34,824 nucleotides of DNA from Chloroflexota bacterium (GCA_009692745.1 SHYO01000029.1:1-34824); one strand, 5' to 3'. Positions 1-8,108 are shown, numbered from the stretch's first letter. Notes: generated by a model from the sequence alone, not told the origin. Translations and numbers: made by a program.

Positions 1-59
1 TCGGCTACCGTGGTCAGGATCGTATGGATTGCGGCCGCCACTTGTGGTATACTGTCCAT
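1..59 (-). mobile_element. 5' end of a transposase gene (IS4-like), cut by the window edge
   Basis: A leftward reading frame starts with ATG at 59-57 and stays open to the window edge (MDSIPQVAAAIHTILTTVA). A good Shine-Dalgarno sequence (AAAGGAG) lies just upstream. The short N-terminus resembles the start of IS4-type DDE transposases as I remember them, but only 19 residues are visible, so the family is an inference. The element's terminus must lie between here and the cytochrome gene at 149; the stretch TTAAGTTGATGCGTATGGG (131-149) is a candidate end. The placement matters because the next gene seems to have lost its 5' part. Confidence 0.4.
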
Positions 60-148
60 GGGAAGCTCCTTTGGTATGGAATTGCGTTCACACCTATATC
101 ATGCCAAATTAGCTTCCTTTTGTCTATTCCTTAAGTTGATGCGTATGG

Positions 149-826
149 GTGGCCGCCGCCGCTCCCCCTACGGATGCCGTCGCCGGTAAGACAACCTGGG
201 ATGCAAAAGCGTGTAAGAGCTGCCATGGCACGAATGGAGAAGGCAAATATGCTGGACCTCTGGCGGGTACAACCCGCACTGTAGACGAAGTCCTGGCCCA
301 GGTACGGAATCCGCGCAGTATGATGCCGCTCTTCAAGACGGACAAGGTGACCGATACCGAAATAAAAGATATGTATGATTATCTAAAAACCTTGACCAAG
401 CCGGCCAGCTTTGCGCCGTTGGTCTATCAAGCCAAGGCAGATGATCTCCCCGGCAAGGTGCTATTCAATCAGAAGCGTTGCGCTGCCTGCCACGGTGAGG
501 GTGCCGAACGTGTCGCCCAAATCGTGCTTGGCGCCGGCCGTAAGACCATCAGCGAGGCTGAAGTCTTAACGCAGCTACGCACCCCCAGAAATAACATGCC
601 CATGTTTAAAGATACTATCGTCTCCAATGCCGACGCTTCGACCATCGCAGCTTTCTTGAAGACGGTGGTGGAAAAGGCCGCTGCAGCGCCGCCGGCCGCT
701 CCTGCCGCTGCGCCGGCGGCCTTGCCGACTACCGGTGGAGCAGAACTGCCCCTGGCTCCCCTGGCCGGCATCGGCGGCATGCTCTCGATGATTCTGGGTC
801 TGGCAATACGGAGGTTCCGCCGCTAA
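149..826 (+). CDS. Di-heme cytochrome c with LPxTG cell-wall sorting signal, 5' end probably missing
   Basis: The 225-residue frame (GTG start) carries two class-I cytochrome c domains. Heme motifs are CKSCH (22-26) and CAACH (111-115), with likely axial methionines in MMPLF (58-62) and NMPMF (149-153). A Pro/Ala-rich linker (about 177-191) leads to LPTTG (192-196), a hydrophobic segment (201-220) and the basic tail RRFRR, which is a complete sortase-type signal. The protein would therefore be an electron carrier attached outside the membrane. Heme attachment and sortase processing both need export, yet no signal peptide precedes the first domain and an in-frame TGA sits at 137-139. The simplest reading is 5' truncation by the adjacent transposon end. 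A terminator follows directly. Confidence 0.85.
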   Translation: MAAAAPPTDAVAGKTTWDAKACKSCHGTNGEGKYAGPLAGTTRTVDEVLAQVRNPRSMMPLFKTDKVTDTEIKDMYDYLKTLTKPASFAPLVYQAKADDLPGKVLFNQKRCAACHGEGAERVAQIVLGAGRKTISEAEVLTQLRTPRNNMPMFKDTIVSNADASTIAAFLKTVVEKAAAAPPAAPAAAPAALPTTGGAELPLAPLAGIGGMLSMILGLAIRRFRR

Positions 827-852
827 CTCTCCGCGCCGGATAGGCTGACCAC

Positions 853-899
853 GAGACAGGGTAGAGAGGCAGGCCGCACACTCTACCCGGTCTCTTTTT
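853..899 (+). terminator. Rho-independent terminator of the cytochrome gene
   Basis: The arms GAGAC-A-GGGTAGAG (853-865) and CTCTACCC-G-GTCTC (881-894) pair almost perfectly, followed by TTTTT at 895-899. The right arm lies inside the last codons of the leftward atl gene (stop at 883), so the two convergent genes share the element. Confidence 0.85.
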
Positions 900-1320
900 C
901 TGAAGGGTCCTCGAAATGGAGCAAGTCCAGCAGCGGGTGGGGGCTCGGCGCCCGCCCGGGGGGCGTACCCGGTGGTAGGGGATGGAAGCCATGCTGGCGG
1001 GCCCATGCCGGGTCCGGCCCCTGCCAGCCAAAACGATCCAGGTCTGCCTTCCCGGTCCGGTCGAATAGTATGCCTTCGGCTTCCAATATCTGGCGTTGGC
1101 GGGCGCCGGCGGTGCTGATTTTGCCCTGGGCGTTGATGACCCGCTGCCAGGGCACCACCGCAGCCTGATGGCCCATGGCTGCCAATGCATACCCCACGAT
1201 GCGCGCATCGGCCGGAGGTCCCACGATGGCGGCAATCTGGCCGTAGGTCGCGATCCGGCCCGGCGGAATCTCCTGAATTACGGCATAGATTTTCTCGTTC
1301 AAGCTCAACTCATCTGCCAC
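883..1320 (-). CDS. atl: Alkyltransferase-like protein (ATL), MGMT homologue without the catalytic cysteine
   Basis: This 145-residue protein matches the DNA-binding domain of O6-alkylguanine-DNA alkyltransferase. It has the helix region GRIATYGQIA (21-30), a likely arginine finger at Arg40, and PWQRV (57-61) where active enzymes have PCHRV. Replacement of the acceptor Cys by Trp marks ATL proteins, which bind alkylated guanine and hand it to nucleotide excision repair. A Pro-rich tail of about 40 residues beyond the usual domain is unusual, and its last codons overlap the terminator shared with the cytochrome gene. The start is GTG at 1320, only 6 bp after the metG stop, so cotranscription with metG is likely. 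Confidence 0.85.
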   Translation of the reverse strand: MADELSLNEKIYAVIQEIPPGRIATYGQIAAIVGPPADARIVGYALAAMGHQAAVVPWQRVINAQGKISTAGARQRQILEAEGILFDRTGKADLDRFGWQGPDPAWARQHGFHPLPPGTPPGRAPSPHPLLDLLHFEDPSEKETG

Positions 1321-1326
1321 GGAAGG

Positions 1327-2868
1327 TCAGTCTTTCTTGGGAAAGAGCACGGCGCCGGGTTTAATCTGGCTACCGGCGGGATAGCCCCCAAATTGCCTCA
1401 TGTGTTCCCAATCGTCGTGGTTATCCAAGGTAATGCCTAATTGTTCTGTCAGACCCCGCGCTTTGGTAGGCATAAGCGGAGAAATATAAATGGCTATCAG
1501 GCGCAGCGACTCCACCAGGTTATAAAGCACGGTAGCCAGCCGCGCATCGGCCTGTTTGCCGGCTTCTCCCGCCTCTTTGCGGGCTTTTGCCAGGTTCCAC
1601 GGTTCTGTATCGTCTACATATTTATTAGCCGCGCTGACTAATTCCCAGATGGCGCCGATGGCCTCATGGGGCGCGAAGTGTTCCATCGCGTGATCGACCT
1701 GTAGGCGTAAGCCCCGCGCCACGTCGACCAGCACCGTGTCGACCGGCTCCTCGAGCCCTGGCGCCGGTACTTGCCCGGCATAGTAGCGCATCACCATGCT
1801 AACCGTCCGGTTGAGCAGGTTCCCTAACTGATCCGCCAGATCGGCGTTATAGGCCCTGATAAATGCCTCATCGGTATAGTTCCAATCGGAACCGAAGGGC
1901 TGTTTCATAAAGAAATAGCGCACCGGGTCGGCGCCCCATTCCTCTGTCAAGGCCACCGGGTCGATAATATTGCCCGTGGTTTTGCTGAGCTTTTCCCCAT
2001 CCTTCGTGATATAACCGTGGGCAAAGACCTGCTCGGGGATGGGCTCGCCCGCAGCCATCAGCATCGCCGGCCAGTAGAGGCAGTGGAAGCGGATGATATC
2101 CTTGCCGACCAGGTGATTCCCCGGCCAGAATTTATGATAGAGCTCGCTGTCATGGGCATAGTCCAGGGCTGTGATGTAATTGCTTAATGCATCTACCCAG
2201 ACATAAAAGACTTCATCTGGCGAGCCAGGGATGGGGATCCCCCAGCGCACGTGTTGGCGACTGATGCTGAAATCCCGTAGTCCCTGCCGCAGTACCCCCA
2301 GGATTTCCCGGCGCCGGGTTTCCGGCTGGACAAAACCGGTGTTCTCGATCAGGTGTTGCAGCCGCGTCTGGTAAGCCGAGAGCCGGAAGAAGTAATTCGA
2401 CTCTTCCACCCACTCTGCCGGGCGTTTATGGACCGGGTCCAGGTTTCCGGGCAGCAACTCACTCTCATCGTAGAAGGCTTCGCAGAATTGGCAATACCAG
2501 CCAGCATACGTGTCGCGGTAGACATCTCCCGAAGCCAGTAACTTCTCCCAAAATTTGAGAGCTCCCTCAATGTGGCGCGGCTCTGTGGTGCGGATGAAAT
2601 CATCATAGCTAATATCCAGTTGGCTCCATAACGCCTTGAATTTAGCGGCAATCCGGTCCGTATAATCCTCTACGGTCTCGCCATGTCTGTCCGCTGCGCG
2701 GGCTATATTTTGGCCATGCTCATCGGTCCCGGTCAGGAAATAGGTCGCATCCCCTTTCAAGCGATGGTACCGCGCCAGAGTATCGGCCGCGATGGTAGTG
2801 TATGCATGGCCGATATGCGGCACATCGTTGACATAATAGATGGGTGAGGTAACGTAGAACTTCGTCAT
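1327..2868 (-). CDS. metG: Methionyl-tRNA synthetase
   Basis: A 513-residue class-I synthetase that charges tRNA-Met in the cytoplasm. The signature HIGH is at 18-21 in PHIGHAYTT, and the KMSKS loop appears as KLSKT about two thirds along. A single zinc-knuckle pair CQFC is visible near residue 127, with no clear second CxxC. The anticodon-binding helical domain follows, and the protein ends without the C-terminal EMAP/tRNA-binding domain found in longer MetG forms. ATG start with TGGAGAAAAG just upstream. It heads a short leftward group with atl. No T-box leader was seen in the 90 bp upstream. Confidence 0.97.
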   Translation of the reverse strand: MTKFYVTSPIYYVNDVPHIGHAYTTIAADTLARYHRLKGDATYFLTGTDEHGQNIARAADRHGETVEDYTDRIAAKFKALWSQLDISYDDFIRTTEPRHIEGALKFWEKLLASGDVYRDTYAGWYCQFCEAFYDESELLPGNLDPVHKRPAEWVEESNYFFRLSAYQTRLQHLIENTGFVQPETRRREILGVLRQGLRDFSISRQHVRWGIPIPGSPDEVFYVWVDALSNYITALDYAHDSELYHKFWPGNHLVGKDIIRFHCLYWPAMLMAAGEPIPEQVFAHGYITKDGEKLSKTTGNIIDPVALTEEWGADPVRYFFMKQPFGSDWNYTDEAFIRAYNADLADQLGNLLNRTVSMVMRYYAGQVPAPGLEEPVDTVLVDVARGLRLQVDHAMEHFAPHEAIGAIWELVSAANKYVDDTEPWNLAKARKEAGEAGKQADARLATVLYNLVESLRLIAIYISPLMPTKARGLTEQLGITLDNHDDWEHMRQFGGYPAGSQIKPGAVLFPKKD

Positions 2869-2958
2869 ATCTTTTCTCCAGTTTGGATGGTTAGAGACCG
2901 GGTTTTTGGGCAGGTTCAGATATGCTGGCGGGCCGCAACCCGGGACCGGCGCAATTTC

Positions 2959-3672
2959 TCAGCCCAGGCTTTCCGGCAGGGGTTCCACCCCCAATTCGTG
3001 GTCTAGTGTAGTATGTAAGATCCCGTACTGGCGCAAAGCCTCCGGGCGCTGGTCGAGCCGGGCGTGGGTCTCCATCAGCGCCCGGTGAATGGGCTCCTGC
3101 AGGTTATCGTAAGCCAGCGCTTGCCGCGCCAGAGTGATCATTTGGTGCCAATCGCCCGCTGCTTGCCGTGTATTGATCAGTGCCGTCAAAGTGTGTAGAT
3201 ACAATTGCCCCAGGCGCTCTTGTTCGGAGGCCAACCAGATTTCGAATTCCGGTGCGCCGGCCAATTTCAGAGTATCTAAGAAGGGGCCGCCATAGAGATC
3301 AACCGCAGTTTGCAGAGATTCGGCCGGTGCAGCCTTTCCATTAGCAAGCGGGTTGGTATAGACCAACTGTTCGAATTCTCTGGCATCCACCCATACACCG
3401 TCGCTGAGTGAGAGCCGGTCTTCGTCAACCTGGATAATGCCGTCTCCAGTCACTTTGCGGATATGCCACAAAGTATTGCGCATATTCTTGCGCGCCGCCT
3501 CTACCGAGCTTTCGGGCCATAAAAGGGCCATCAGGTGATCCCGCGATGCGGGAGCGCGAAGCATAGCCAAATAAGCTAGTAGCGCCGTAGCTTTGGCTGT
3601 AAGCGCGACAACCGGGCGCTTATCTTGTACTATGTGCGGCAGACCCAGAAAGAAGAGTTGAATTGATGTCAT
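2959..3672 (-). CDS. SARP/BTAD-type transcriptional regulator, short form
   Basis: The 237-residue protein has an N-terminal winged-helix domain of the OmpR/SARP kind (about 1-95, including SRDHLMALLWPESS and the RNTLWHIRK helix). A bacterial transcriptional activator domain of TPR-like helices follows (about 100-235, ending DHELGVEPLPES). In Chloroflexota this pair usually starts much longer AfsR/LuxR-type proteins with an ATPase and TPR array. Here a stop directly follows the BTAD, so it is either a stand-alone regulator or a truncated one. The target is unknown. The start is ATG at 3672; no Shine-Dalgarno is present, but a TATAAT lies 7 nt upstream, which suggests a leaderless message. Confidence 0.85.
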   Translation of the reverse strand: MTSIQLFFLGLPHIVQDKRPVVALTAKATALLAYLAMLRAPASRDHLMALLWPESSVEAARKNMRNTLWHIRKVTGDGIIQVDEDRLSLSDGVWVDAREFEQLVYTNPLANGKAAPAESLQTAVDLYGGPFLDTLKLAGAPEFEIWLASEQERLGQLYLHTLTALINTRQAAGDWHQMITLARQALAYDNLQEPIHRALMETHARLDQRPEALRQYGILHTTLDHELGVEPLPESLG

Positions 3673-3679
3673 GTAAGAA

Positions 3680-3688
3680 ATTATAGCA
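3680..3688 (-). promoter_or_regulatory. Extended -10 promoter giving a leaderless BTAD regulator mRNA
   Basis: On the minus strand TGCTATAAT matches an extended -10 element (TGnTATAAT). Only 7 nt separate it from the ATG at 3672, which places the transcription start at the A of the ATG. No convincing -35 or ribosome-binding site is present, consistent with leaderless expression. Confidence 0.55.
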
Positions 3689-3726
3689 GTTTGTTCAGCA
3701 ATTTGTTTTTTACAACAATCTGCAAC

Positions 3727-4167
3727 TTAAAGCTCACGAGAAGGGCCTAATGTTTGCCGGATCAGGTTGGCCGCTTCGTCTAGCGCTTTGCGGGGTGGGC
3801 GATGAAAATATGAGGGACTGAAGGTCAAGCCAAAACCATCACCGGCATAACGGGGAAAGACGTGCAAGTGCACATGGAATACCTCTTGCATAGCCGCTGC
3901 GCCATCGGCCAGGAAAAGATTGATGCCTTCGCAGCGCAGCCCGCTTTGCCGCAAAGCCTGAGCCAGTCGCTGTGCGATGCGAAATAGATGCGCCCCGGTG
4001 GCTTCATCCAGGTCGGCGAGAAAAGGGGCGTGTACGTTCGGAATGACCAGCAGGTGACCAGGATTAATCGGCTGAATGTCCATGAAAGCAGTGCAGTGTT
4101 CATCCCGGTAGATCTGGCTAGAGGGGAGATTCCCTTTTAGAATTTCACAGAAAACACAGTTGTTCAA
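3727..4167 (-). CDS. HIT-family (histidine triad) nucleotide hydrolase
   Basis: A 146-residue cytoplasmic HIT-domain protein. The triad motif HVHLHV is at 98-103, preceded by the NPGHLLVIP block (35-43) that is typical of the family. An N-terminal CVFC (4-7) with the EILKG segment suggests the zinc-containing Hint/HinT branch, whose members hydrolyse AMP-lysine-type or other nucleoside phosphoramidates and related nucleotides. The start is TTG at 4167, chosen because GGAGAG lies at a suitable distance upstream. It reads leftward, 54 bp before the BTAD regulator, which has its own promoter. The exact substrate cannot be told from sequence. Confidence 0.93.
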   Translation of the reverse strand: MNNCVFCEILKGNLPSSQIYRDEHCTAFMDIQPINPGHLLVIPNVHAPFLADLDEATGAHLFRIAQRLAQALRQSGLRCEGINLFLADGAAAMQEVFHVHLHVFPRYAGDGFGLTFSPSYFHRPPRKALDEAANLIRQTLGPSREL

Positions 4168-4275
4168 GAGCTAAACTCTCCAGGGGCCATTTTCATATCA
4201 GCAGTGCTCGCAGTATATATCATGGATCTCTGTCATGCAAACAGTGGCAATCAGAGCTACTTGTTACGTGCCCGC

Positions 4276-4304
4276 TTGACAAGGAGAATATTTAGGTTTA
4301 TAAT
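4276..4304 (+). promoter_or_regulatory. Consensus sigma-70-type promoter of the mntR-like gene
   Basis: TTGACA (4276-4281) and TATAAT (4299-4304) are separated by exactly 17 bp. The predicted start is near 4311, immediately before the operator-like palindrome. A half-site-like TTTAGGTTTA overlaps the -10 from its spacer side (4291-4300). Confidence 0.85.
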
Positions 4305-4313
4305 TTTACGAGA

Positions 4314-4329
4314 TTTAGGTTAAGCTAAA
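4314..4329. promoter_or_regulatory. DtxR/MntR-type operator palindrome
   Basis: TTTAGGTTAAGCTAAA is a 16-bp near-perfect inverted repeat (TTTAG-TTAA-CTAAA). It resembles the DtxR/IdeR box (TTAGGTTAGGCTAACCTAA) in its left part. It lies just after the predicted transcription start and before the Shine-Dalgarno GGAG (4341-4344), where a bound repressor would block transcription of its own gene. Confidence 0.65.
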
Positions 4330-4352
4330 TTGATATTTTTGGAGATATTAAA

Positions 4353-5012
4353 GTGCAGACACAATCAGTTGAGGATTATTTAAAGGCGATCTACGAACTC
4401 CAGAGCGAGGAGGGTAAAGTGGCGACCACTGCTCTGGCAGACCATCTGAGTGTAGTCCCGGCTTCGGTTACCGGCATGGTTAAAAAGCTGGCTGGCATGC
4501 ATCTGGTGATCCACGAACCTTACCAAGGGGTCTCCTTGACCGAGGCGGGTCTTAAGATTGCTCTGGAAGTCATTCGCCACCATCGCCTCATTGAGCTCTA
4601 CCTGGCGGAAGCGCTGCGAGTGCCCTGGGACCAGGTGCATGCAGAGGCTGATAAATGGGAACATGTCCTGTCCGAAGAGATGGAAGACCGCATAGATGCA
4701 GCGTTGGGACATCCCACTACCGATCCCCATGGCGCACCGATTCCCACCCGTTCCGGGCTGATGATTCGCCAGGGGGGAGAGCGGTTGGCAGACCTCCGGC
4801 CGGGCCAGAAGGCTATCATCGCCGAAGTGAGCGACCATGACCCGGCTCTCTTGCGTTATTTTGGCGTCCTGGGGATATATCCCCAGGTAGAGTTGAGCGT
4901 CCTAGATACAGCCCCTTTCGATGGTCCGATCACTATACGTATCGGGAACACTGAACATGCTCTTGGGCGGGAAGTTGCCGGCTATATCTATGTGACCGAT
5001 GTCCGGCCGTAG
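4353..5012 (+). CDS. mntR: DtxR/MntR-family metal-dependent transcriptional repressor
   Basis: The 219-residue protein has an N-terminal winged helix (1-63, starting VEDYLKAIYEL), a metal-binding dimerization domain (64-140) and a FeoA/SH3-like C-terminal domain (150-219). Putative metal ligands are Asp8, His76/His77, Asp100, Glu103 and His104. At the position where DtxR has Cys102 this protein has Asp100 (ADKWEH), which favours a manganese-type over an iron-type sensor; that is an inference from alignment by eye. Lys11 replaces the second N-terminal ligand of Bacillus MntR. GTG start with GGAG 8 nt upstream. An mntH remnant follows, and a palindrome over its own promoter suggests autorepression. 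Confidence 0.9.
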   Translation: MQTQSVEDYLKAIYELQSEEGKVATTALADHLSVVPASVTGMVKKLAGMHLVIHEPYQGVSLTEAGLKIALEVIRHHRLIELYLAEALRVPWDQVHAEADKWEHVLSEEMEDRIDAALGHPTTDPHGAPIPTRSGLMIRQGGERLADLRPGQKAIIAEVSDHDPALLRYFGVLGIYPQVELSVLDTAPFDGPITIRIGNTEHALGREVAGYIYVTDVRP

Positions 5013-5084
5013 CAGTCATACCTAAGAATCAACCTTACGTCTAACATTACCAGCTAATTTCATCTCATGAGGCGATGAGGTTCT

Positions 5085-6067
5085 ATGCCACCCGGATCAT
5101 CTATACCTCACGAACAGGTTAGATCCGGCGATGTGCAGACTGTCCTTGACGCGACCGAAGTTCTGGGTGGGCAAAGCAAAAAAGGGTTCATTTACCACTG
5201 CTATTAGGCGGTTTTTTGACCGCTATTGTGACATTTATCATTCTTGGGCTCGAACGCCGCGGCTTCCGCCCCCTGGAAGCCGTTATCACTGCCCTGGTTG
5301 GGGTGATTGCCCTCTGCTATGTAATTGAGACTTTTCTGGATCGCCCGGAGTGGGGTACGATTATCTATCATGCTGTGGTACCTCAGTTTAGCGGGGTGGA
5401 AAGTATCTTGCTGGCGACCGGAATTCTAGGGGCAACGGTCATGCCGCATGTCATTTTCCTTCATTCCGCCTTAACCCAGGGACGTATCGTCACCCGTGAC
5501 CCCCAGCAACTGCGCCGTCTCTTCCGTTTCGAGGTCGTGGACGTGCTGATTGCCATGAGTCTGGCCGGCTTCATCAATATCGCGATGCTGATTATGGCCG
5601 CCTCGACCTTCTTCCGCGCCGGTCTGAATGAGATCGGCACCATCGAAGAGGCGCATCGTACTCTGGCGCCCCTGTTGGGCCAGGCATCAAGCTGGGTATT
5701 TGCCGTCTCTCTGTTGGCGTCCGGCCTCTCTTCCTCTACTGTTGGTACGATGGCCGGTCAGGTTATCATGCAAGGCTTTTTACACCGGCACATACCTATC
5801 TGGATCCGGCGGGTGGTCACTATGATACCTTCATTGGCGGTCATCGCTATCGGCCTGGACCCGACGCGTACCCTGGTTATTAGCCAGGTTGTGTTAAGCT
5901 TTGGCATTCCCTTCGCCCTAATCCCACTGATCCTCTTTACCAGGCAGCAGGATTTGATGGGCGTGTTGGTCAACCACCGCGTCACCACCATCATAGTGTC
6001 TATTGTAGCGGCCTTGATCGTAGCGCTGAATTTCTTCCTCCTCTACCAGACATTCTTTGGAGGCTAA
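5085..6067 (+). pseudogene. mntH: mntH (NRAMP Mn2+/H+ symporter) remnant: internal deletion with frame change
   Basis: The frame from about 5150 to 6067 encodes the second part of an NRAMP transporter, from HLPLLLGGFLTAIV to the C-terminus. It keeps the TM6 metal motif in ATVMPHVIFLHS. The first four helices, including the DPGN metal-binding loop of TM1, are missing. Upstream, a short frame with a good Shine-Dalgarno starts with ATG at 5085 and reads an NRAMP-like leader (VLDATEVLGGQSKKG) but stops at 5205-5207 in another frame. The two parts meet near 5183-5190. Together they look like one gene that lost roughly 120-130 codons with a net frameshift. The only start for the remaining part is a weak TTG at 5216. 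Transport activity is unlikely. An assembly collapse is the alternative. Confidence 0.75.
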
Positions 6068-6071
6068 CCTG

Positions 6072-7064
6072 ATGGAAAATCAATCCCCTGCCGCGGATTT
6101 TAAGGCGCAGCGTATTCTCGTTCCGCTAGATGGGTCAAGATTGGCGGAAGCGGTGCTGGGGGCCGTTGCGCTTTTCGCCGGCCGGTACCAGGCGACGGTC
6201 ATATTGCTACATGTGATAGAGCAGCGCCCACCGGCTACCATCCACGGCGAGCACCATTTGGCCGATACAGCCGAAGCTCAAGCATACCTGGAGGGCGTAG
6301 CCACTCGGCTGCGCTCCATTTCCTCTGTCTCCTATCCTATTGAGATCCATGTTCACCGGGAGGGAGAGGGAGATGTGGCCCGGAGTATTGTGCTGCATAC
6401 GCAAGAGATTGGCTCCAACCTGATCGTTTTGTGTACCCACGGCAGGGGAGGCTTGAAGGATTTGTTCTATGGTAGCATAGCCCTGCAGGTATTACAGCAT
6501 GGTACCTGTCCAATTCTGATGATTCCACCTGCCGAAGGACGGCTGAACGCGACCACAGGGTCGCCGCTCGATCCGACCGGTATAGCATCTTTCGCCCTGG
6601 AGCAGATACTGGTGCCGCTGGACGGGTTACCATCCCATGAGCAAGGATTTACGGTGGCTGCCGCTATTGCCGGGGCTTTTAAGGCACAGATGCATTTAGT
6701 ATTGGTGATTCCGACCCTCTCTACGCTCTCCGGGGGGCAGGCGCTGACGGGTTTGTTGCTGCCAGGTACCATGCGGGCTGTGTTGGACCTGGCCCGCCAG
6801 GGAGGCGTGGATTACCTGCAGCAACTCTTAGATCGCTGTCGTCTCGAGGCTCTAGCGGCCAGCGCCGAAATTATCCGGGGTGATCCCGTCCCGGCTGTCC
6901 TGGATTTGGCCGGGCGCCTGGATATCGGCCTGATCATCATGGCCAGCCATGGCAAAACCGGGTTGGATGCTTTTCTGTCCGGCAGTGTCGCACCGCGCAT
7001 CGCCTTGCGGGCAGTCCAACCTCTCTTGTTGATCCGGGTGGCGGAAGAGGACGATACACCGTAG
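6072..7064 (+). CDS. Tandem universal stress protein (two UspA domains)
   Basis: A 330-residue cytoplasmic protein made of two consecutive UspA folds (about 12-150 and 168-325). Each begins with a hydrophobic strand and LVPLDG (RILVPLDGSR and QILVPLDGLP). Each ends with the ATP-binding signature G-x2-G-x9-G-S: HGRGGLKDLFYGS in the first and HGKTGLDAFLSGS in the second, so both are probably nucleotide-binding. The start is ATG at 6072, with GGAGG (6059-6063) overlapping the last codons of the mntH remnant; an upstream TTG (6057) would lie inside the Shine-Dalgarno. It was probably cotranscribed with mntH. Its exact stress role is not visible. Confidence 0.93.
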   Translation: MENQSPAADFKAQRILVPLDGSRLAEAVLGAVALFAGRYQATVILLHVIEQRPPATIHGEHHLADTAEAQAYLEGVATRLRSISSVSYPIEIHVHREGEGDVARSIVLHTQEIGSNLIVLCTHGRGGLKDLFYGSIALQVLQHGTCPILMIPPAEGRLNATTGSPLDPTGIASFALEQILVPLDGLPSHEQGFTVAAAIAGAFKAQMHLVLVIPTLSTLSGGQALTGLLLPGTMRAVLDLARQGGVDYLQQLLDRCRLEALAASAEIIRGDPVPAVLDLAGRLDIGLIIMASHGKTGLDAFLSGSVAPRIALRAVQPLLLIRVAEEDDTP

Positions 7065-7089
7065 GTAAGAGAGTAGCCTTATGGGGTGT

Positions 7090-7134
7090 CCGAGGCCGGA
7101 GGTAGGGAGCATGCTACCTGCCTCCGGTCCTCGG
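7090..7134. terminator. Hairpin between convergent usp and htpX, possible bidirectional terminator
   Basis: CCGAGG-CCGGAGG on the left pairs with CCTCCGG-T-CCTCGG on the right around an AGCATGCT-containing loop. No clear T-run follows on either strand, so it may be a weak or Rho-assisted terminator. Confidence 0.5.
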
Positions 7135-7158
7135 TTCAGAATGGTACCTTAAAGCGGC

Positions 7159-8037
7159 TCAGATTGCCGCCAGTTCTACGGTTGTCATTGTCCGCAGGCG
7201 TGCCACCCGCTCTGCCGTATCGGGATGGGTACGGAAAAGGCCGCTGAGTCCGCCCCGCAAGGGATTTATTATGTACAGGTGTGAGGAGGCAGGATTAACC
7301 TGCATCGGCACGCGCTGTGACATCAATTCCAATTTTTCCAAAGCTCCGGCGAGTGGTAAGGGATTCCCTAAAATGCGGGCGCCGCCTGTATCGGCGCTAA
7401 ACTCCCGCGAACGAGAAATAGCCATCTGGATGAGCAGTGCGGCAATCGGCGCTACGATAATCATCACCAGGCTCCCGGCTATGGTGGCCAGACCACCTTC
7501 CTCTTCATCGTTGGAGCCCCCAAGACCGCCGAAGATCAAAGCCCACTGGGCCATATTAGCGAGCATGGTAATAGCGCCTGCAATAGTAGCGGCTACACTC
7601 GAAATCAGGGTGTCCCGGTGCTTAATATGGGCCAGCTCATGAGCGATCACGCCTGCCAATTCCTCCCGGCTCAGGAGGTGCATGACTCCGGTGGTCACAG
7701 CTACAGCCCCTTTGCTTGGGCTGCGGCCGGTGGCAAAGGCATTGGGCATTTGCTCCTCGATGATGTAGACTCTTGGCTTAGGCAGCTCAGCACGGGCAGC
7801 TAGCATCTCCACCATACGGTGCAGCTCCGGCGCTTCCTCCTGAGTAACTTCCCGGGCGCCGCTCATTTTGAGAACGATGCTGTCCGAGAACCACCAGGCG
7901 CCCATATTCATGACCACAGCCAGGCAGAAGGCGATCACCAGTCCTGATTGCCCGCCCAACGCCGAACCGATAACCAGAAACAGGCCGGTTAATGCTCCAA
8001 GTAATACCGTGGTTTTGACTGTATTCCAAACATGCAT
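7159..8037 (-). CDS. htpX: HtpX-like membrane zinc metalloprotease (M48)
   Basis: The 292-residue protein begins with two membrane helices (about 9-27 and 31-50). A cytoplasmic M48 peptidase domain follows, with the zinc motif HELAH at 133-137 ([14 protein letters not shown]). A further pair of hydrophobic segments comes next ([20 protein letters not shown] and [19 protein letters not shown]), and the third zinc ligand is the Glu of [10 protein letters not shown]. HtpX cleaves damaged membrane proteins alongside FtsH. ATG start with GAGGAG upstream. It is convergent with the universal stress gene and separated from terC by about 70 bp, so it may have its own promoter or depend on the riboswitch transcript. 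Confidence 0.95.
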   Translation of the reverse strand: MHVWNTVKTTVLLGALTGLFLVIGSALGGQSGLVIAFCLAVVMNMGAWWFSDSIVLKMSGAREVTQEEAPELHRMVEMLAARAELPKPRVYIIEEQMPNAFATGRSPSKGAVAVTTGVMHLLSREELAGVIAHELAHIKHRDTLISSVAATIAGAITMLANMAQWALIFGGLGGSNDEEEGGLATIAGSLVMIIVAPIAALLIQMAISRSREFSADTGGARILGNPLPLAGALEKLELMSQRVPMQVNPASSHLYIINPLRGGLSGLFRTHPDTAERVARLRTMTTVELAAI

Positions 8038-8108
8038 GGTTTAATCTCCTCTTTGAATTTTCAACTTGGTTGGTTTAAGAAGCTGAAATTCCCTGTAACA
8101 AGGTATTA

